Position numbers and translations under genes: made by a program
Shown here: one piece after another, positions 32,648 to 41,730 of the stretch
How positions within the stretch are numbered: the first letter of the stretch is position 1
Layout: every line of letters starts with the position of its first letter
Origin: Natronosalvus hydrolyticus
GTDB lineage: Archaea > Halobacteriota > Halobacteria > Halobacteriales > Natrialbaceae
Direction: 5' to 3'
Assembly: GCA_025517525.1 (NCBI GenBank)
Contig: JAOPJZ010000008.1
Coordinates: 1-64,000 of the forward strand
DNA length: 64,000 bases
The notes under the pieces: generated by a model
Database searches by the model: none
What the model was told of the DNA's origin: nothing
The model's input: only the letters and a program-made list of their open reading frames with translations

Positions 32648-34603
32648 TTACGCGTCGGCGTAAATATCCTCGACTCGATCCTCGAATCGCTCGAGGATCA
32701 CTCGCCGCTTCTTTTTCATCGTCGGCGTCAACATCTCGTTATCCTCGGTGAACTCGACCGGCACGAGGCGGAACTGCTTGATCGTCTCGTGGCGCTCGAA
32801 GTTCTCGTTGACGCGGTCGACTTCCTTGCGGACGTAGTCGTAGACCCGGTCATCGGCACAGATGGCCTCGCTATCGTCCGACAGGTCGATCCCTTCGCGC
32901 TCGGCCCAGTCGCGGATGTGGTCGAGGTTGGGCACGATGAGCGCACCGATAAACTTCTCGCCGTCGCCGACGACCATCGCCTGCTCGACGATTTCACTCG
33001 CGGCGAAGGCGTCCTCGATGGGAGCCGGGGCGACGTTTTTGCCCGTCGAAAGCACGAGAATCTGTTTGACTCGCTCGCGAAACTCGAGGTAGCCGTCGGG
33101 TCGCAGGTGAACGATATCGCCGGTGCGGAACCAGCGCCCGTCATCGTCCTCGAGGAACGCGCGCTCGGTCGCGGCGGGTTTCTCCCAGTAGCCCTCGGTG
33201 ACGTTCGGTCCCTGGACGAGGAGTTCGCCGACCTCGCCGGGGTCATCGAACACGTCCTGGTCGGCCGCGGACTCGTCAATTCGCAACTCGACGTCAGGCA
33301 GTGCCGGCCCGATAGTGCCGATGATGGGTGCTTCCGGGGGGTTGACGCTGACGACGGGCGCGGTTTCGGTCAGGCCGTAGCCCTCGTAAATGGGGAGTCC
33401 CATCCCGTGATACAGCCTACAAAGGTCAGCCGAGAGGCTCCCCCCGCCGCTGATGAGCAGTTCGATGTTCCCCCCCAGGGCCGCTTTGACCTGCGAAAAC
33501 ACGAGTCGGTCCGCAATGGCGTGTTTTGCCGACAGCACGGGGCCAGGGTCGTCCGCGCTGGCGTAGTCGACGCCAACATCGGTCGCCCAGTTGAAGATTC
33601 GCTCTTTGACCGGCGATTCGCTCGCCTGCTCGCGGATGGCGTCGTAGATTTTCTCGTAGACGCGGGGAACGCTGGTCGCCGTTGACGGCCCCACCGCACC
33701 GAAATCGTCTTTGAGGGTGTCCGGACTCTCGGCGTAGGCCACGCAGGCCCCGCTGGCGAACATCAGGAAGTGTCCCGCCGTCCGCTCGAAGACGTGCGCC
33801 AGCGGGAGAAACGAAACCGTCTGCGCCCGCTCGTCTATCACCGCCACGTCAGCCGATTTGTCCGACCGCGGGCCGTAGCGCTTGCGAATCTGGTTGACGT
33901 TCGACCGGAAATTGCCGTGGGTCAACTGCACGCCCTTTGGCTGGCCCGTCGTCCCGCTGGTGTAAATCAGACTCGCCAGATCGTCTTGCTCGGGTTCGTC
34001 CACCCACGTCTGGTACGTCTCGAGGTCGAACACGTCCTTCCCGCGGGCGTACACCGCATTGAGAGTGTACACGTCGTCGCGCTCGACGGCCTCGCCCGAC
34101 AGCTCGTCCATGCTGACGATACACTCGAGGTCCAGGTGGTCTTCGACCTCGAGGACCCGCTCGAGGAGCGTCTCGTTCTCGACGACGACGGCGTCGGCGT
34201 CGGGGTCGTCGAGCAGGTACCGAATCTGCTCCGGCGAGGAACTTTTGTAGACCGTCGTGACGACCGCGCCGGCGCTCAACAGCGCGAAGTCACACTGGGC
34301 CCACTCCATTCGCGTGCTCGAGAACATGCCGACGCGGTCGCCAGTCTCGATACCGAGGTCGCGAAAGCCAGCGGCCAGCGACCGGACGATGTCGCGCATG
34401 TCGGTGTAAGATATCGCCCGATACTCGCCCGCTGGCGCGGCAGCGAGCACGTCGTTCGTCAGCGACCGATCGTAGACGCCTCCCTTGTAGCGCTGGGCCG
34501 GCCGGTTCGGATGCCGTTCGGCAGCATCCTCGAACAATCGACCGAGGCTGGTCGTGCCGATCACCTCGTCGTCGTACTCGCGTTCTGCATCCCGCCAGTT
34601 CAT
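32648..34603 (-). CDS. Long-chain acyl-CoA synthetase (AMP-forming), paralogue 2
   Basis: 651 residues from ATG 34603. The frame runs to 34798, but the conserved start is MNWRDAEREYDDEVIGTTSL, matching the beginning of paralogue 1 (RESERQFDNEVLEVDTL). It shares all motifs: YTSGTTGQPKGVQLTH, EGYGLTETAPVVSVNPP, GRWFRTGDIV. It has extra acidic residues near 560-570. 171 nt separate it from paralogue 1 downstream, so each probably has its own message. Duplicate copies are usual in this group, and long identical DNA patches point to recent conversion. Confidence 0.9.
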   Translation of the reverse strand: MNWRDAEREYDDEVIGTTSLGRLFEDAAERHPNRPAQRYKGGVYDRSLTNDVLAAAPAGEYRAISYTDMRDIVRSLAAGFRDLGIETGDRVGMFSSTRMEWAQCDFALLSAGAVVTTVYKSSSPEQIRYLLDDPDADAVVVENETLLERVLEVEDHLDLECIVSMDELSGEAVERDDVYTLNAVYARGKDVFDLETYQTWVDEPEQDDLASLIYTSGTTGQPKGVQLTHGNFRSNVNQIRKRYGPRSDKSADVAVIDERAQTVSFLPLAHVFERTAGHFLMFASGACVAYAESPDTLKDDFGAVGPSTATSVPRVYEKIYDAIREQASESPVKERIFNWATDVGVDYASADDPGPVLSAKHAIADRLVFSQVKAALGGNIELLISGGGSLSADLCRLYHGMGLPIYEGYGLTETAPVVSVNPPEAPIIGTIGPALPDVELRIDESAADQDVFDDPGEVGELLVQGPNVTEGYWEKPAATERAFLEDDDGRWFRTGDIVHLRPDGYLEFRERVKQILVLSTGKNVAPAPIEDAFAASEIVEQAMVVGDGEKFIGALIVPNLDHIRDWAEREGIDLSDDSEAICADDRVYDYVRKEVDRVNENFERHETIKQFRLVPVEFTEDNEMLTPTMKKKRRVILERFEDRVEDIYADA

Positions 34604-34898
34604 ACCCGTGTGACAGAACCTCCCGGGCGATAAAACGTGAGGGAACGGCTTGCACGACGTGACCCGTTTATTGGGGGAGATCCTCGTGTATCGGTTCGTG
34701 GAAGTCCTGCGGGGTTCCGTCAAACCCGAGGGGTAAGCGGAATCGATAGGGAATCTTACACGATAACGATTGACAGGTTGCTGAGACACTCGAGCCATAC
34801 CTGCTCACCTCACGTGCCTCGATAGCTCCACGAATCAGTATAACCGACTACCGGTTAGCGATCGGGCCTGTCGTCGCTGACGGGTGAGCCGACAAACC

Positions 34899-35699
34899 TT
34901 ACGGTGGAGAGGACGCCCAGCGGACGTAGACGTCCGTTACCCGCATCGTGTCGGCGTGGTGTGTCTCCGTTGCCTCCTCGAGCCACTCGAGATCGGTCGG
35001 GAGACAACACAGACAGATCGTCTCGTATCCTCGTTCCTCCGCAATCGAGACAACGTCAGCGGCCAGCAACTGGACCCGTTTCTCCGGGATCCAGCGGGCG
35101 ATGTACCCCGGCGTGAGGTAGCCCAACCCGAGAAAGGCGAGGGCCACGGGCAAGACAGTGAGGGTCACGAACACCGTTCCGCTCAGAACGACGCCCCAGC
35201 CCACGAAGCCCGTCACGACGTTCAGCCAAAGCCCCAGTCGCCGGTTCTCGAGCGACCGCCAGAGTGCGGTCGAGACCAGTATGGTCGTTGCCACCACGCA
35301 GACGAGCAAGAGCGCACTCGGAGCGACCACGGCCAGCGAGAGCAAGACGAGCCAGTTGCCGACCGTCGGGAAGAGCGACCCGTCGGCCAAAACCGCATCA
35401 GCGACGTACCCAACGCGGTGGATTGGAGGGGCATCGTTTGCCTGCTTTACGGTGTGATAGAAGTCGGCTGCCGATCCCAGTTCCCCCCTGACGACGAGTT
35501 CCACCGTATCGACCATCGTCATATACAAACACATCGCCAGCCAGAAAACGGGCGCCCGAAGGACGAACACGAGATACTCCCGTGGAAACCGACCGAACAC
35601 TGGATCGTATAGCAAAATCGCGTCGGCCCCCTGTGTGAATTCCCAGAACTCGTCTTCGAAGGTACCGGGGTGTGCCCCGAACAACCGAAGGGATTTCAT
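34899..35699 (-). CDS. Membrane protein of unknown function
   Basis: 266 residues with about four helices, near 43-65 (REYLVFVLRAPVFWLAMCLY), 112-150, 157-175 and 180-198. A cytoplasmic or outer C-terminal tail of 60 residues (TPGYIARWIPEKRVQLLAAD onward) carries two Cys in ICLCCLPTD. No family recognised. The residues between helices 1 and 2 are acidic and hydrophilic. It has no close operon partner: paralogue 2 begins 295 nt downstream and an SDR gene ends 58 nt upstream on the same strand. Confidence 0.7.
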   Translation of the reverse strand: MKSLRLFGAHPGTFEDEFWEFTQGADAILLYDPVFGRFPREYLVFVLRAPVFWLAMCLYMTMVDTVELVVRGELGSAADFYHTVKQANDAPPIHRVGYVADAVLADGSLFPTVGNWLVLLSLAVVAPSALLLVCVVATTILVSTALWRSLENRRLGLWLNVVTGFVGWGVVLSGTVFVTLTVLPVALAFLGLGYLTPGYIARWIPEKRVQLLAADVVSIAEERGYETICLCCLPTDLEWLEEATETHHADTMRVTDVYVRWASSPP

Positions 35700-35756
35700 T
35701 ACGACAAGGCTCGTTGATTACACTAAATAGGTGTCGAAATAAGCCGTTGAAAGTAA

Positions 35757-36536
35757 TTAGGCCGTCCGGAACTCGCCGCCGTCGACGACGATCGATTCGG
35801 CCGTCACGTGTGCCGCCCAGTCGCTCGCGAGGAACGTCGCCACGTTCGCAACGTCCTCTGGTTGGCCGAATCGGCGAAGCGGAATAGCCTCGAGAGCTGC
35901 ATCCTCATCCTCGCCACCGATGATGGGGAAATCGGTCGTCGTCATTTCGGTCTCGATAACGCCAGGATGAATCGAGTTGACCCGAATTCCGTGTGGGCCG
36001 ACCTCTCCCGCCAGGCCGTACGTGAGCATCCGTATCCCGCCCTTGGCGAGGCTGTAGGGCGTGATATTCGGATAACCGACCAGCCCCGCAACGCTCGACA
36101 TGTTGATAATCGAGCCGCCCGCCTCGCGCTCGAGCATCGTCTCAGTCGCGACCTGACAGCCGGTGAAGACGCCTTCGACGTTGACTGCGAGTAACTGCTG
36201 GAAATCGGCCGGGTCGACGTCCTGAATCGGCCCGACTGGGCCGACGATCCCGGCGTTGTTCACCATGATATCGAGGCCATCGAGGTCGGTCGCCGCCTCG
36301 ACGGCCGCCTCGAGGTCACCGCGTTCGGTGACGTCACATTCGACGAACGTCGCCGTCGAGTCGGTTTCGTCGTCGATTATTTCGTGAATTGGTTCGCCGC
36401 CCTCTCTGGGTTCTGGCTGCAAGTCGGCGACGACGACCGACGCACCCTGGGTCGCGTAGGTATGTGCAATTTCGCGTCCGATACCGCTAGCACCGCCAGT
36501 GATGACGGCGGTTTTGTTCGCAAGGAGTGGTTCCAT
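35757..36536 (-). CDS. Short-chain dehydrogenase/reductase (FabG-like)
   Basis: 259 residues, Rossmann fold. NAD(P)-binding TGGASGIGREIA begins near residue 13, NNAGIVGPVG marks strand 4, the catalytic Ser is in IINMSSVAGLVG, and Tyr-Lys in YSLAKGG near 160. The C-terminal VTAESIVVDGGEFRTA is the family's closing strand. An acidic Glu/Asp in VVADLQPEPREGG after strand 2 favours NAD over NADP. The substrate is unknown. It begins 103 nt downstream of the 2-hydroxyacid dehydrogenase gene stop and could be cotranscribed with it, though spacing is loose. Confidence 0.9.
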   Translation of the reverse strand: MEPLLANKTAVITGGASGIGREIAHTYATQGASVVVADLQPEPREGGEPIHEIIDDETDSTATFVECDVTERGDLEAAVEAATDLDGLDIMVNNAGIVGPVGPIQDVDPADFQQLLAVNVEGVFTGCQVATETMLEREAGGSIINMSSVAGLVGYPNITPYSLAKGGIRMLTYGLAGEVGPHGIRVNSIHPGVIETEMTTTDFPIIGGEDEDAALEAIPLRRFGQPEDVANVATFLASDWAAHVTAESIVVDGGEFRTA

Positions 36537-36639
36537 ACCATGATGTCAACACAGATAGAAATAAATCTACAGCCTGTTCCCGACAACTGGGACGGGCCGA
36601 CAGGACACCCGGTCGATTCGGCACTCGAAAGTGTACGGA

Positions 36640-37608
36640 CTACGCCGATAGCCACGCCGCGTCGAGATCGATCGCGTCAGGCGGGCGTTCGTCCCCGAGG
36701 GCCGCCGCCACGTTCCTCGCTGCCGTTTCGTTCAGTTCTCGCTTGGAGGCCTCGGAGTACCACGCCGCATGCGGCGTACAGATGACGTCGTCTCGCTCGA
36801 GCAACGGTGATTCAGTTGGCGGTTCCTCCGCGAAAACGTCCAGACCAGCACCGGCGAGTTCGTCGGCCTCGAGCGCCGAAACCAGGGCATCCTCGTCGAT
36901 GATACCCCCGCGGCCGACGTTGACGATGACCGCGTGGTCCGAAAGTCGGGAAAACGCCTCGGCGTCGAACATGCCGGCCGTTTCCGGAGTGAGTGGTGCG
37001 TGAACCGAAACTGCGTTACTCGAGTCGAGTATCGTCTCGAAGTCGACCTTGGTGGCCCCATAGTCGGTGACTGTCTCATCGTCCACGTACGGGTCGTAGA
37101 CGAGAACGTCGACCTCGAGGCCGGACAGGAGTTCGACGAAGCGCTGGGCGATGGAGCCAAAGGAAACGACACCCACCGTCGACCCAACCAGCCGCGGTGC
37201 TGGAGCCCCGACCGTCCAGTCCCACGCGCCCTGGGCCATTGCCTGGTCGTGAGCGAGTAAACTGCGCCGGACACCGAGTAGCAACGACAGCGCGTGCGTC
37301 GCTACCTCATCGACCGAGTACAGTGGTACGTTTGTGACCCAGACGTCGTCTTCGGCGGCCGCCTCGTGGTCGATATTGTCGACGCCGGTGCCGAGTCTCG
37401 CAACGATCTCGAGCGACGGATGGGACGCAAACACTTCGGCGGGAACGGGTGTGTTGGTGTGAGCGACGATGGCATCGGCTGTCGGTGCGTTCGCGAGCAC
37501 ACTCGGTTCATCCCCTTCGACGAAATGAAAGGTCGCGTCGGCGAGCAGTCGTTCGAAAACCGCCGGTTCCACGTTCGGTTCGTCGGGAAGCAAAACAGTG
37601 TGGGTCAT
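36640..37608 (-). CDS. D-2-hydroxyacid dehydrogenase, C-terminal-binding-protein type
   Basis: 322 residues. The catalytic Arg is in NVGRGGIIDE near 233, Glu in DVFAEEPPTES near 262 and His in CTPHAAWYSE near 284. The nucleotide loop is GVVSFGSIAQRF (about 145), a variant of GxGxxG in which one glycine is Ser. HAAWYSE is the wording of CtBP-like dehydrogenases rather than phosphoglycerate dehydrogenase. It would reduce a 2-keto acid with NADH; substrate unknown. Confidence 0.88.
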   Translation of the reverse strand: MTHTVLLPDEPNVEPAVFERLLADATFHFVEGDEPSVLANAPTADAIVAHTNTPVPAEVFASHPSLEIVARLGTGVDNIDHEAAAEDDVWVTNVPLYSVDEVATHALSLLLGVRRSLLAHDQAMAQGAWDWTVGAPAPRLVGSTVGVVSFGSIAQRFVELLSGLEVDVLVYDPYVDDETVTDYGATKVDFETILDSSNAVSVHAPLTPETAGMFDAEAFSRLSDHAVIVNVGRGGIIDEDALVSALEADELAGAGLDVFAEEPPTESPLLERDDVICTPHAAWYSEASKRELNETAARNVAAALGDERPPDAIDLDAAWLSA

Positions 37609-37656
37609 GGGCTTCGGGTGGTGTAACTACCGCAATCGGTCGTCAATTCGGACGGG

Positions 37657-38115
37657 CTATTCCGATTCAGCACGGACAAACGTCACCGGACAGGGCGACG
37701 ACAGCAAGACTTCCTGTGCGGTCGAGCCGAAAACTGCCTTTCCGGTTGGCGAACGTTTCCGACCCCCGACGATGACGCGGTCGGCATCGACGTCCTCTGC
37801 AAGGTTGACGATGGTTTCGCCGTGCTCACCGACCGCACCACGGATGAGATAGCTGACGTCGGCTTCCTCGAGCGTCAAGGCAAGATCGCGGATCGTCGCG
37901 TGTCGACCGGCGACGTCGTTCGGATCGATGGCCTCGTGATCCGGATCGAAATCGAGCCTGTCGAGAACGTCGTCGTACTCATCGCGCGTGAACACGTGCC
38001 CCAGCACGACGGTCGTCCCGGCCGGTTTGGCGACCTCGATAACAGTCTCTGCGAGTTCGTCGGTTCGTTCAGCGTCTCCAGGTCCCACAGCGAGCAAGAC
38101 CGTTTTGAGTGTCAT
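37657..38115 (-). CDS. UspA-type universal stress protein
   Basis: 152 residues from ATG 38115. MTLKTVLLAVGPGDAERTDE begins the alpha/beta fold; the ATP-loop region reads VIVGGRKRSPTGKAVFGSTA near 120-140, which matches the G-x2-G-x9-G-[ST] pattern, and VTFVRAES ends the fold. ATP-binding Usp proteins respond to stress; targets are unknown. The frame extends upstream to 38163, but the conserved strand start fixes ATG 38115. The divergent gene encodes an SDR. Confidence 0.9.
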   Translation of the reverse strand: MTLKTVLLAVGPGDAERTDELAETVIEVAKPAGTTVVLGHVFTRDEYDDVLDRLDFDPDHEAIDPNDVAGRHATIRDLALTLEEADVSYLIRGAVGEHGETIVNLAEDVDADRVIVGGRKRSPTGKAVFGSTAQEVLLSSPCPVTFVRAESE

Positions 38116-38253
38116 ATCACTACAACAGACCCCTATCGACTTAAAGATTGATAATTTACTCAATACTGAGTAACTATTCGCCTCGTGGAGAGTCGCCGGA
38201 AGAATTCGTGGGCGACGAGGATCATTATACGTCGTCGGACCGCCAGAGACGGT

Positions 38254-38994
38254 ATGGACGAACCCGATCTCAACGGACAGACCGTACTGGTCACCGGCAG
38301 CGCTCGCGGCATCGGCCGGGAGTTCCTATTAGCGACCGCACGCCAGGGCGCGAAAACGGCGGTGCACTACCACTCAAGCGCCGACGAAGCGAACGCTGTC
38401 GCCGAACGCGCTCGAGAAGCAGGTGCTCCTGCCGTCACGACCGTCCAGGGCGACGTCACCGACCCCGAATCTGTGGACGCACTCTTTGACGCGGTCGAAG
38501 CTGACCTCGGCAGCGTCGATTGCCTCGTCAACAACGTGGGCGATTTCGCCCCACGTCACTGGGAGGAAATCGACTTCGAAACCTGGAATCGGGTGCTCGA
38601 GACCAACCTCAACGGCACCTACCTCTGTTCGAAACGCGCACTGCCCGGCATGCGCGAGCGTGGCTACGGCCGCATCGTCAACGTCGGCTACGCCTCGAGC
38701 GAGAAGGGGCTCGTGAGTCCAAAGAATTTCCCGTACTTCGTCGCCAAAGCCGGCGTCCTCATGTTCACGCGAATGCTCGCCGCCGACACCAGTGACGACG
38801 GCATTACGGTAAACGCCATCTCACCCCACGTGGTCGAAAACTCCGACGAATTTCCCGAAACCCTCCCCCGTGGACGACCCGCGAGTTTCGAAGACATGAT
38901 TCGCCCCTTGCTCTGGTTTCTCGACCCCGAAGCGAACTACGTCAGCGGCCAGAACGTCGAAATCGACGGTGGTTGGCTTCCCGAGGATGTGTGA
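38254..38994 (+). CDS. Short-chain dehydrogenase/reductase
   Basis: 246 residues from ATG 38254. Motifs: VLVTGSARGIGREF near 12, VNNVGDFAPR near 88, the Ser-Tyr-Lys set in NVGYASSEKG and FPYFVAKAG (about 140-165), and YVSGQNVEIDGGWLP at the end. NNVG instead of NNAG is a mild variant. Substrate unknown. It is divergent from uspA with 138 nt between. The 200-nt gap after it carries repeat R2 copy A. Confidence 0.88.
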   Translation: MDEPDLNGQTVLVTGSARGIGREFLLATARQGAKTAVHYHSSADEANAVAERAREAGAPAVTTVQGDVTDPESVDALFDAVEADLGSVDCLVNNVGDFAPRHWEEIDFETWNRVLETNLNGTYLCSKRALPGMRERGYGRIVNVGYASSEKGLVSPKNFPYFVAKAGVLMFTRMLAADTSDDGITVNAISPHVVENSDEFPETLPRGRPASFEDMIRPLLWFLDPEANYVSGQNVEIDGGWLPEDV

Positions 38995-39016
38995 TAGCGC
39001 TTCGTGGAAGTCCTGC

Positions 39017-39084
39017 TACGGTGTACTGTCGCCTCTTCCCGGTGATTGCCCATAACGGGTCGGCAATCACCGGTAAAAAGGTAC
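39017..39084 (+). repeat. Dispersed hairpin element R2, copy A
   Basis: Starts tacggtgtactgtcgcctct and ends gtaaaaaggtac. The centre forms a 12-bp inverted repeat ccggtgattgcc/ggcaatcaccgg (39039-39050 and 39061-39072). The reverse complement of copy B at 42705-42771 matches it with few changes outside the central loop. Confidence 0.7.
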
Positions 39085-39195
39085 AGCAGACCGTATGAGA
39101 CACTCGAATGGAGACAGTACCGCTCGAGTGGCTCGAGAGTTCCACAAACCACTATAAGAGACACATCCAAGCCCCTCGAGGTCCAATCGGAATCC

Positions 39196-39420
39196 ATGGA
39201 ACCGAACGTCGGCGGTTTCGACCGAACCGTCCGGATCACACTCGGCGTGCTCGCACTCTCGCTCGCCCTCGCCATTGGCTCGAGTGCGGCCTTCTCGGCT
39301 GACACGCGGTTGCTCAGCGTCGTCGTGAGCGTTTTCCTCGGCGGCTTCCTGCTCACGAGCGCGCTAACCCGCCGCTGTCTCGGCAATCGGCTGCTGGGTA
39401 TCAACACCTGTGAGCGGTAG
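39196..39420 (+). CDS. DUF2892 small membrane protein (YgaP transmembrane type)
   Basis: 74 residues from ATG 39196. MEPNVGGFDRTVRITLGVLA is the typical DUF2892 opening, followed by two helices (about 15-33 and 41-60) and the ending CLGNRLLGINTCER with the Cys pair common to the family. These proteins span the membrane as hairpins; some are fused to rhodanese domains and linked to sulfur handling. None is fused here. Flanked by R2 copy A and R1 copy 2. Confidence 0.88.
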   Translation: MEPNVGGFDRTVRITLGVLALSLALAIGSSAAFSADTRLLSVVVSVFLGGFLLTSALTRRCLGNRLLGINTCER

Positions 39421-39443
39421 TGAGAGGGACTGTCGTCGTCACA

Positions 39444-39527
39444 TATAGTAACCATTGAAACGATTTACACACCTATCGTGTCGCCGTCTTTCGATAGAGT
39501 GTGCAATGACTTTCAATGGCTACTATA
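39444..39527 (-). repeat. Dispersed inverted-repeat element R1, copy 2 (84 bp)
   Basis: Inverted relative to copies 1, 3 and 4. Ends tatagtaaccattgaaa and tttcaatggctactata form 17-bp terminal inverted repeats with one mismatch. The inner words cctatcg and cgatag also pair. Lies between two plus-strand genes, 24 nt after the DUF2892 stop. Confidence 0.85.
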
Positions 39528-39615
39528 ATGGCGACGGCAATCCGTCCGCATCAACGAAAGCGGAAACTGGCACCGCAGGCGAGATACTTTCACCGCTGGC
39601 ACCCGTACACGCCGT

Positions 39616-40308
39616 ATGCCCCTTCCAGTCGCAATGGGGTGGCGACACCTCCTGTTTGCCAACTGGTCGATCGACCCGGACCGCCTCACCCCACACCTGC
39701 CCGACGCCCTCGAGGTCGACACCCACGACGGGGAAGCCTGGCTCTCCGTCGTTCCGTTCTATAACGTCGACGTTCGCCCGCGAGGGCTGCCGGCGTGGGC
39801 CGGGTTCGAACTTCCTGAACTCAACCTCCGGACGTACGTTCTCCATCGCGGACGCCCCGGCGTGTACTTTTTTAGCCTCGATGCCGAGGGCCTCGTCGGC
39901 GTTCTGGGCGCGCGCGTGCTTCATCACTTGCCGTACTACAATGCCCGAATGTCGGTCCGTGAGCGTGCCGGAACGATCGACTTTCGAAGCCGACGTGTAC
40001 ATCCCGGCGCTCGACCGGTCACGTTCACCGCGTCGTACGAACCGGTCAGTGACCCCTTCGAAGCCACGGGCGACCCACTCGCAAGCTTTCTCGTCGAACG
40101 CTACCGCTATTTCACCGAAGACACCCACGGAACCGTGCGGTCAGCCGAAATTCGACACGAACCCTGGTCCCTCCAGGACGCTCGAGCCACCATCGAGTCG
40201 GACCAGCTGTTTCGAGCGAACGGCTTCGAACCGCCGACCGACGAGCCACTACTGTACTACGCTCGAGGCCGGGATATCACGACGTCACGAAACCGTCGCC
40301 TCGAGTGA
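39616..40308 (+). CDS. DUF2071 (YqjF-like) protein
   Basis: 230 residues. The family pattern is clear: MGWRHLLFANWSIDPDRLTP, then DTHDGEAWLSVVPFYNVDVRP, ELNLRTYVLH near 75, GVYFFSLDAEGLVGV and LPYYNARMSV. DUF2071 proteins resemble acetoacetate-decarboxylase folds, but a catalytic lysine of that family is not evident. Function unknown. It ends 71 nt from the convergent geranylgeranyl reductase-type gene. Confidence 0.9.
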   Translation: MPLPVAMGWRHLLFANWSIDPDRLTPHLPDALEVDTHDGEAWLSVVPFYNVDVRPRGLPAWAGFELPELNLRTYVLHRGRPGVYFFSLDAEGLVGVLGARVLHHLPYYNARMSVRERAGTIDFRSRRVHPGARPVTFTASYEPVSDPFEATGDPLASFLVERYRYFTEDTHGTVRSAEIRHEPWSLQDARATIESDQLFRANGFEPPTDEPLLYYARGRDITTSRNRRLE

Positions 40309-40379
40309 CCGAGGTCGGAAGTCAAGTCTCGGGCAATCGAGTGCGCCATCACGAGCCAAAACCGGCAGAAAGAGACCCC

Positions 40380-41603
40380 TTACTTGTCACGAAGGACTTT
40401 CCAGATCAGCGAGAGGTCACCAAAGCCGAGGAGTTTCATGATCGCTCGCTTGTCCCCGTTGTTCGCCTTCGCGAGCGTTTCCTCGTCGTATCGATTCAGG
40501 TCGGCCATCAGTTTGTCGTAGCGCTCGTTCGAGGCCAGATACAACAGGTGAGTCATCAGCAGCCGCGAATCGATATTCGGCGCGACATCGCGATGCCACA
40601 GCGTATCGTACACCTCGAGGTTCGCCGCCGTTGGCGACTGTCGGCCGTGTTTGAGACAGCGGTCAGCCGCCGTCGCCGCCGCCCGCCCTGATTTCATACA
40701 GGTGTGAATACCCTCGCCCCAGAGCGGGTCGACGGTCGGCACGGTGTCCCCGATAGCCATAAACCGGTCAGTGTGCATTTTTCCTGGTGGCTGGATGTGC
40801 GCCGAGCCACGGTGTTGTCGCCCCTCGATGCGTTCGGCGTCGGCAAATCGCGGATCGGTCTCAAGCCAGTAGTGAAGATAGTCGTCGATACTGAAGTCCG
40901 ATCGACCGTGTTCCTGGTGGCTCTCGTTTTGGATATAACAGACCCCAACTTTGGCCGTATCCCCGCCCGTGTGGAAGATCCAGGAGTACCCACCCGGCGC
41001 GATGTCGTGATCGAGACGCAGCATCATCGCATCGTGTAAATCCGCGAAGTCCGGATGATCGATATCGATACCCTCGAGTTCGAACTCGATCCCGATGGCG
41101 TGGTTTTCGCGTTCGAGTTCGCTCACGCCGAGTTTCTTCGCCAGCGGCGCGGCCGGCCCCGTCGCATCGATGACGATATCGGCGTACACCTCCTCGTCAC
41201 CATTATAAGTGACGCCAACCGGTTCACCGTTCTCCATGATCGGTGCCGTCGCCCGCGACTCGAAGCGGTATTCCGCCCCGTCTTTCTGTCCGTCCTCGAC
41301 CAGATACTGCTTGAATTTGGCAAAGTCGAGAACTGCGCCGGGTTGCTCGCGAACGTAATACTCGTTCGGCGACTCGAGAACGACCGTCTTCGTGAACTGC
41401 TGGACGACGTCGTCCGGAATCCCGAACGAGGCCATCATCGACGGAAACGTCCCGGCCGTCGACTTGTTGGACTGTTTGGGAAACTCATCCGCCGCTTCCG
41501 TCTCGAGGACGACGACGTCATACCCCCGCGATGCCAGATCCCGGGCGCACTGTGCACCCGCGGGGCCAGCACCCGCGATAACCACGTCGTAATCTTCGTT
41601 CAT
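40380..41603 (-). CDS. Geranylgeranyl reductase-family flavoprotein
   Basis: 407 residues from ATG 41603. The FAD-binding Rossmann motif is VVIAGAGPAGAQCARDLASR near 8, the second flavin motif is IGDTVPTVDPLWGEGIHTCM near 290, and DIVIDATGP marks the third. Family members reduce the isoprenoid double bonds of archaeal lipids or of bacteriorhodopsin-related and quinone side chains. Paralogues are frequent in haloarchaea, so the lipid role is probable rather than proved. The later helical tail (SRLLMTHLLYLASNERYDKL) is usual. The ORF opens at 41627, but the conserved start is MNEDYDVVIAG. Confidence 0.88.
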   Translation of the reverse strand: MNEDYDVVIAGAGPAGAQCARDLASRGYDVVVLETEAADEFPKQSNKSTAGTFPSMMASFGIPDDVVQQFTKTVVLESPNEYYVREQPGAVLDFAKFKQYLVEDGQKDGAEYRFESRATAPIMENGEPVGVTYNGDEEVYADIVIDATGPAAPLAKKLGVSELERENHAIGIEFELEGIDIDHPDFADLHDAMMLRLDHDIAPGGYSWIFHTGGDTAKVGVCYIQNESHQEHGRSDFSIDDYLHYWLETDPRFADAERIEGRQHRGSAHIQPPGKMHTDRFMAIGDTVPTVDPLWGEGIHTCMKSGRAAATAADRCLKHGRQSPTAANLEVYDTLWHRDVAPNIDSRLLMTHLLYLASNERYDKLMADLNRYDEETLAKANNGDKRAIMKLLGFGDLSLIWKVLRDK

Positions 41604-41730
41604 AACCCACAGAGTGTACTCGAGCATTATCAGTATACCCAGTTGGCATCGAGGAGTCGATTTCGAAAGGAGAAGCCTCGAGGTACGCGAAAATGAGAGT
41701 TATACCGACAACATCACCCGACAACAGCCG

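Noticed and set aside
35733..35757. Possible fifth R1 fragment (aagccgttgaaagtaatta)
   Set aside because: Only the left 20 or so bases resemble R1, and no right half follows; chance is likely.
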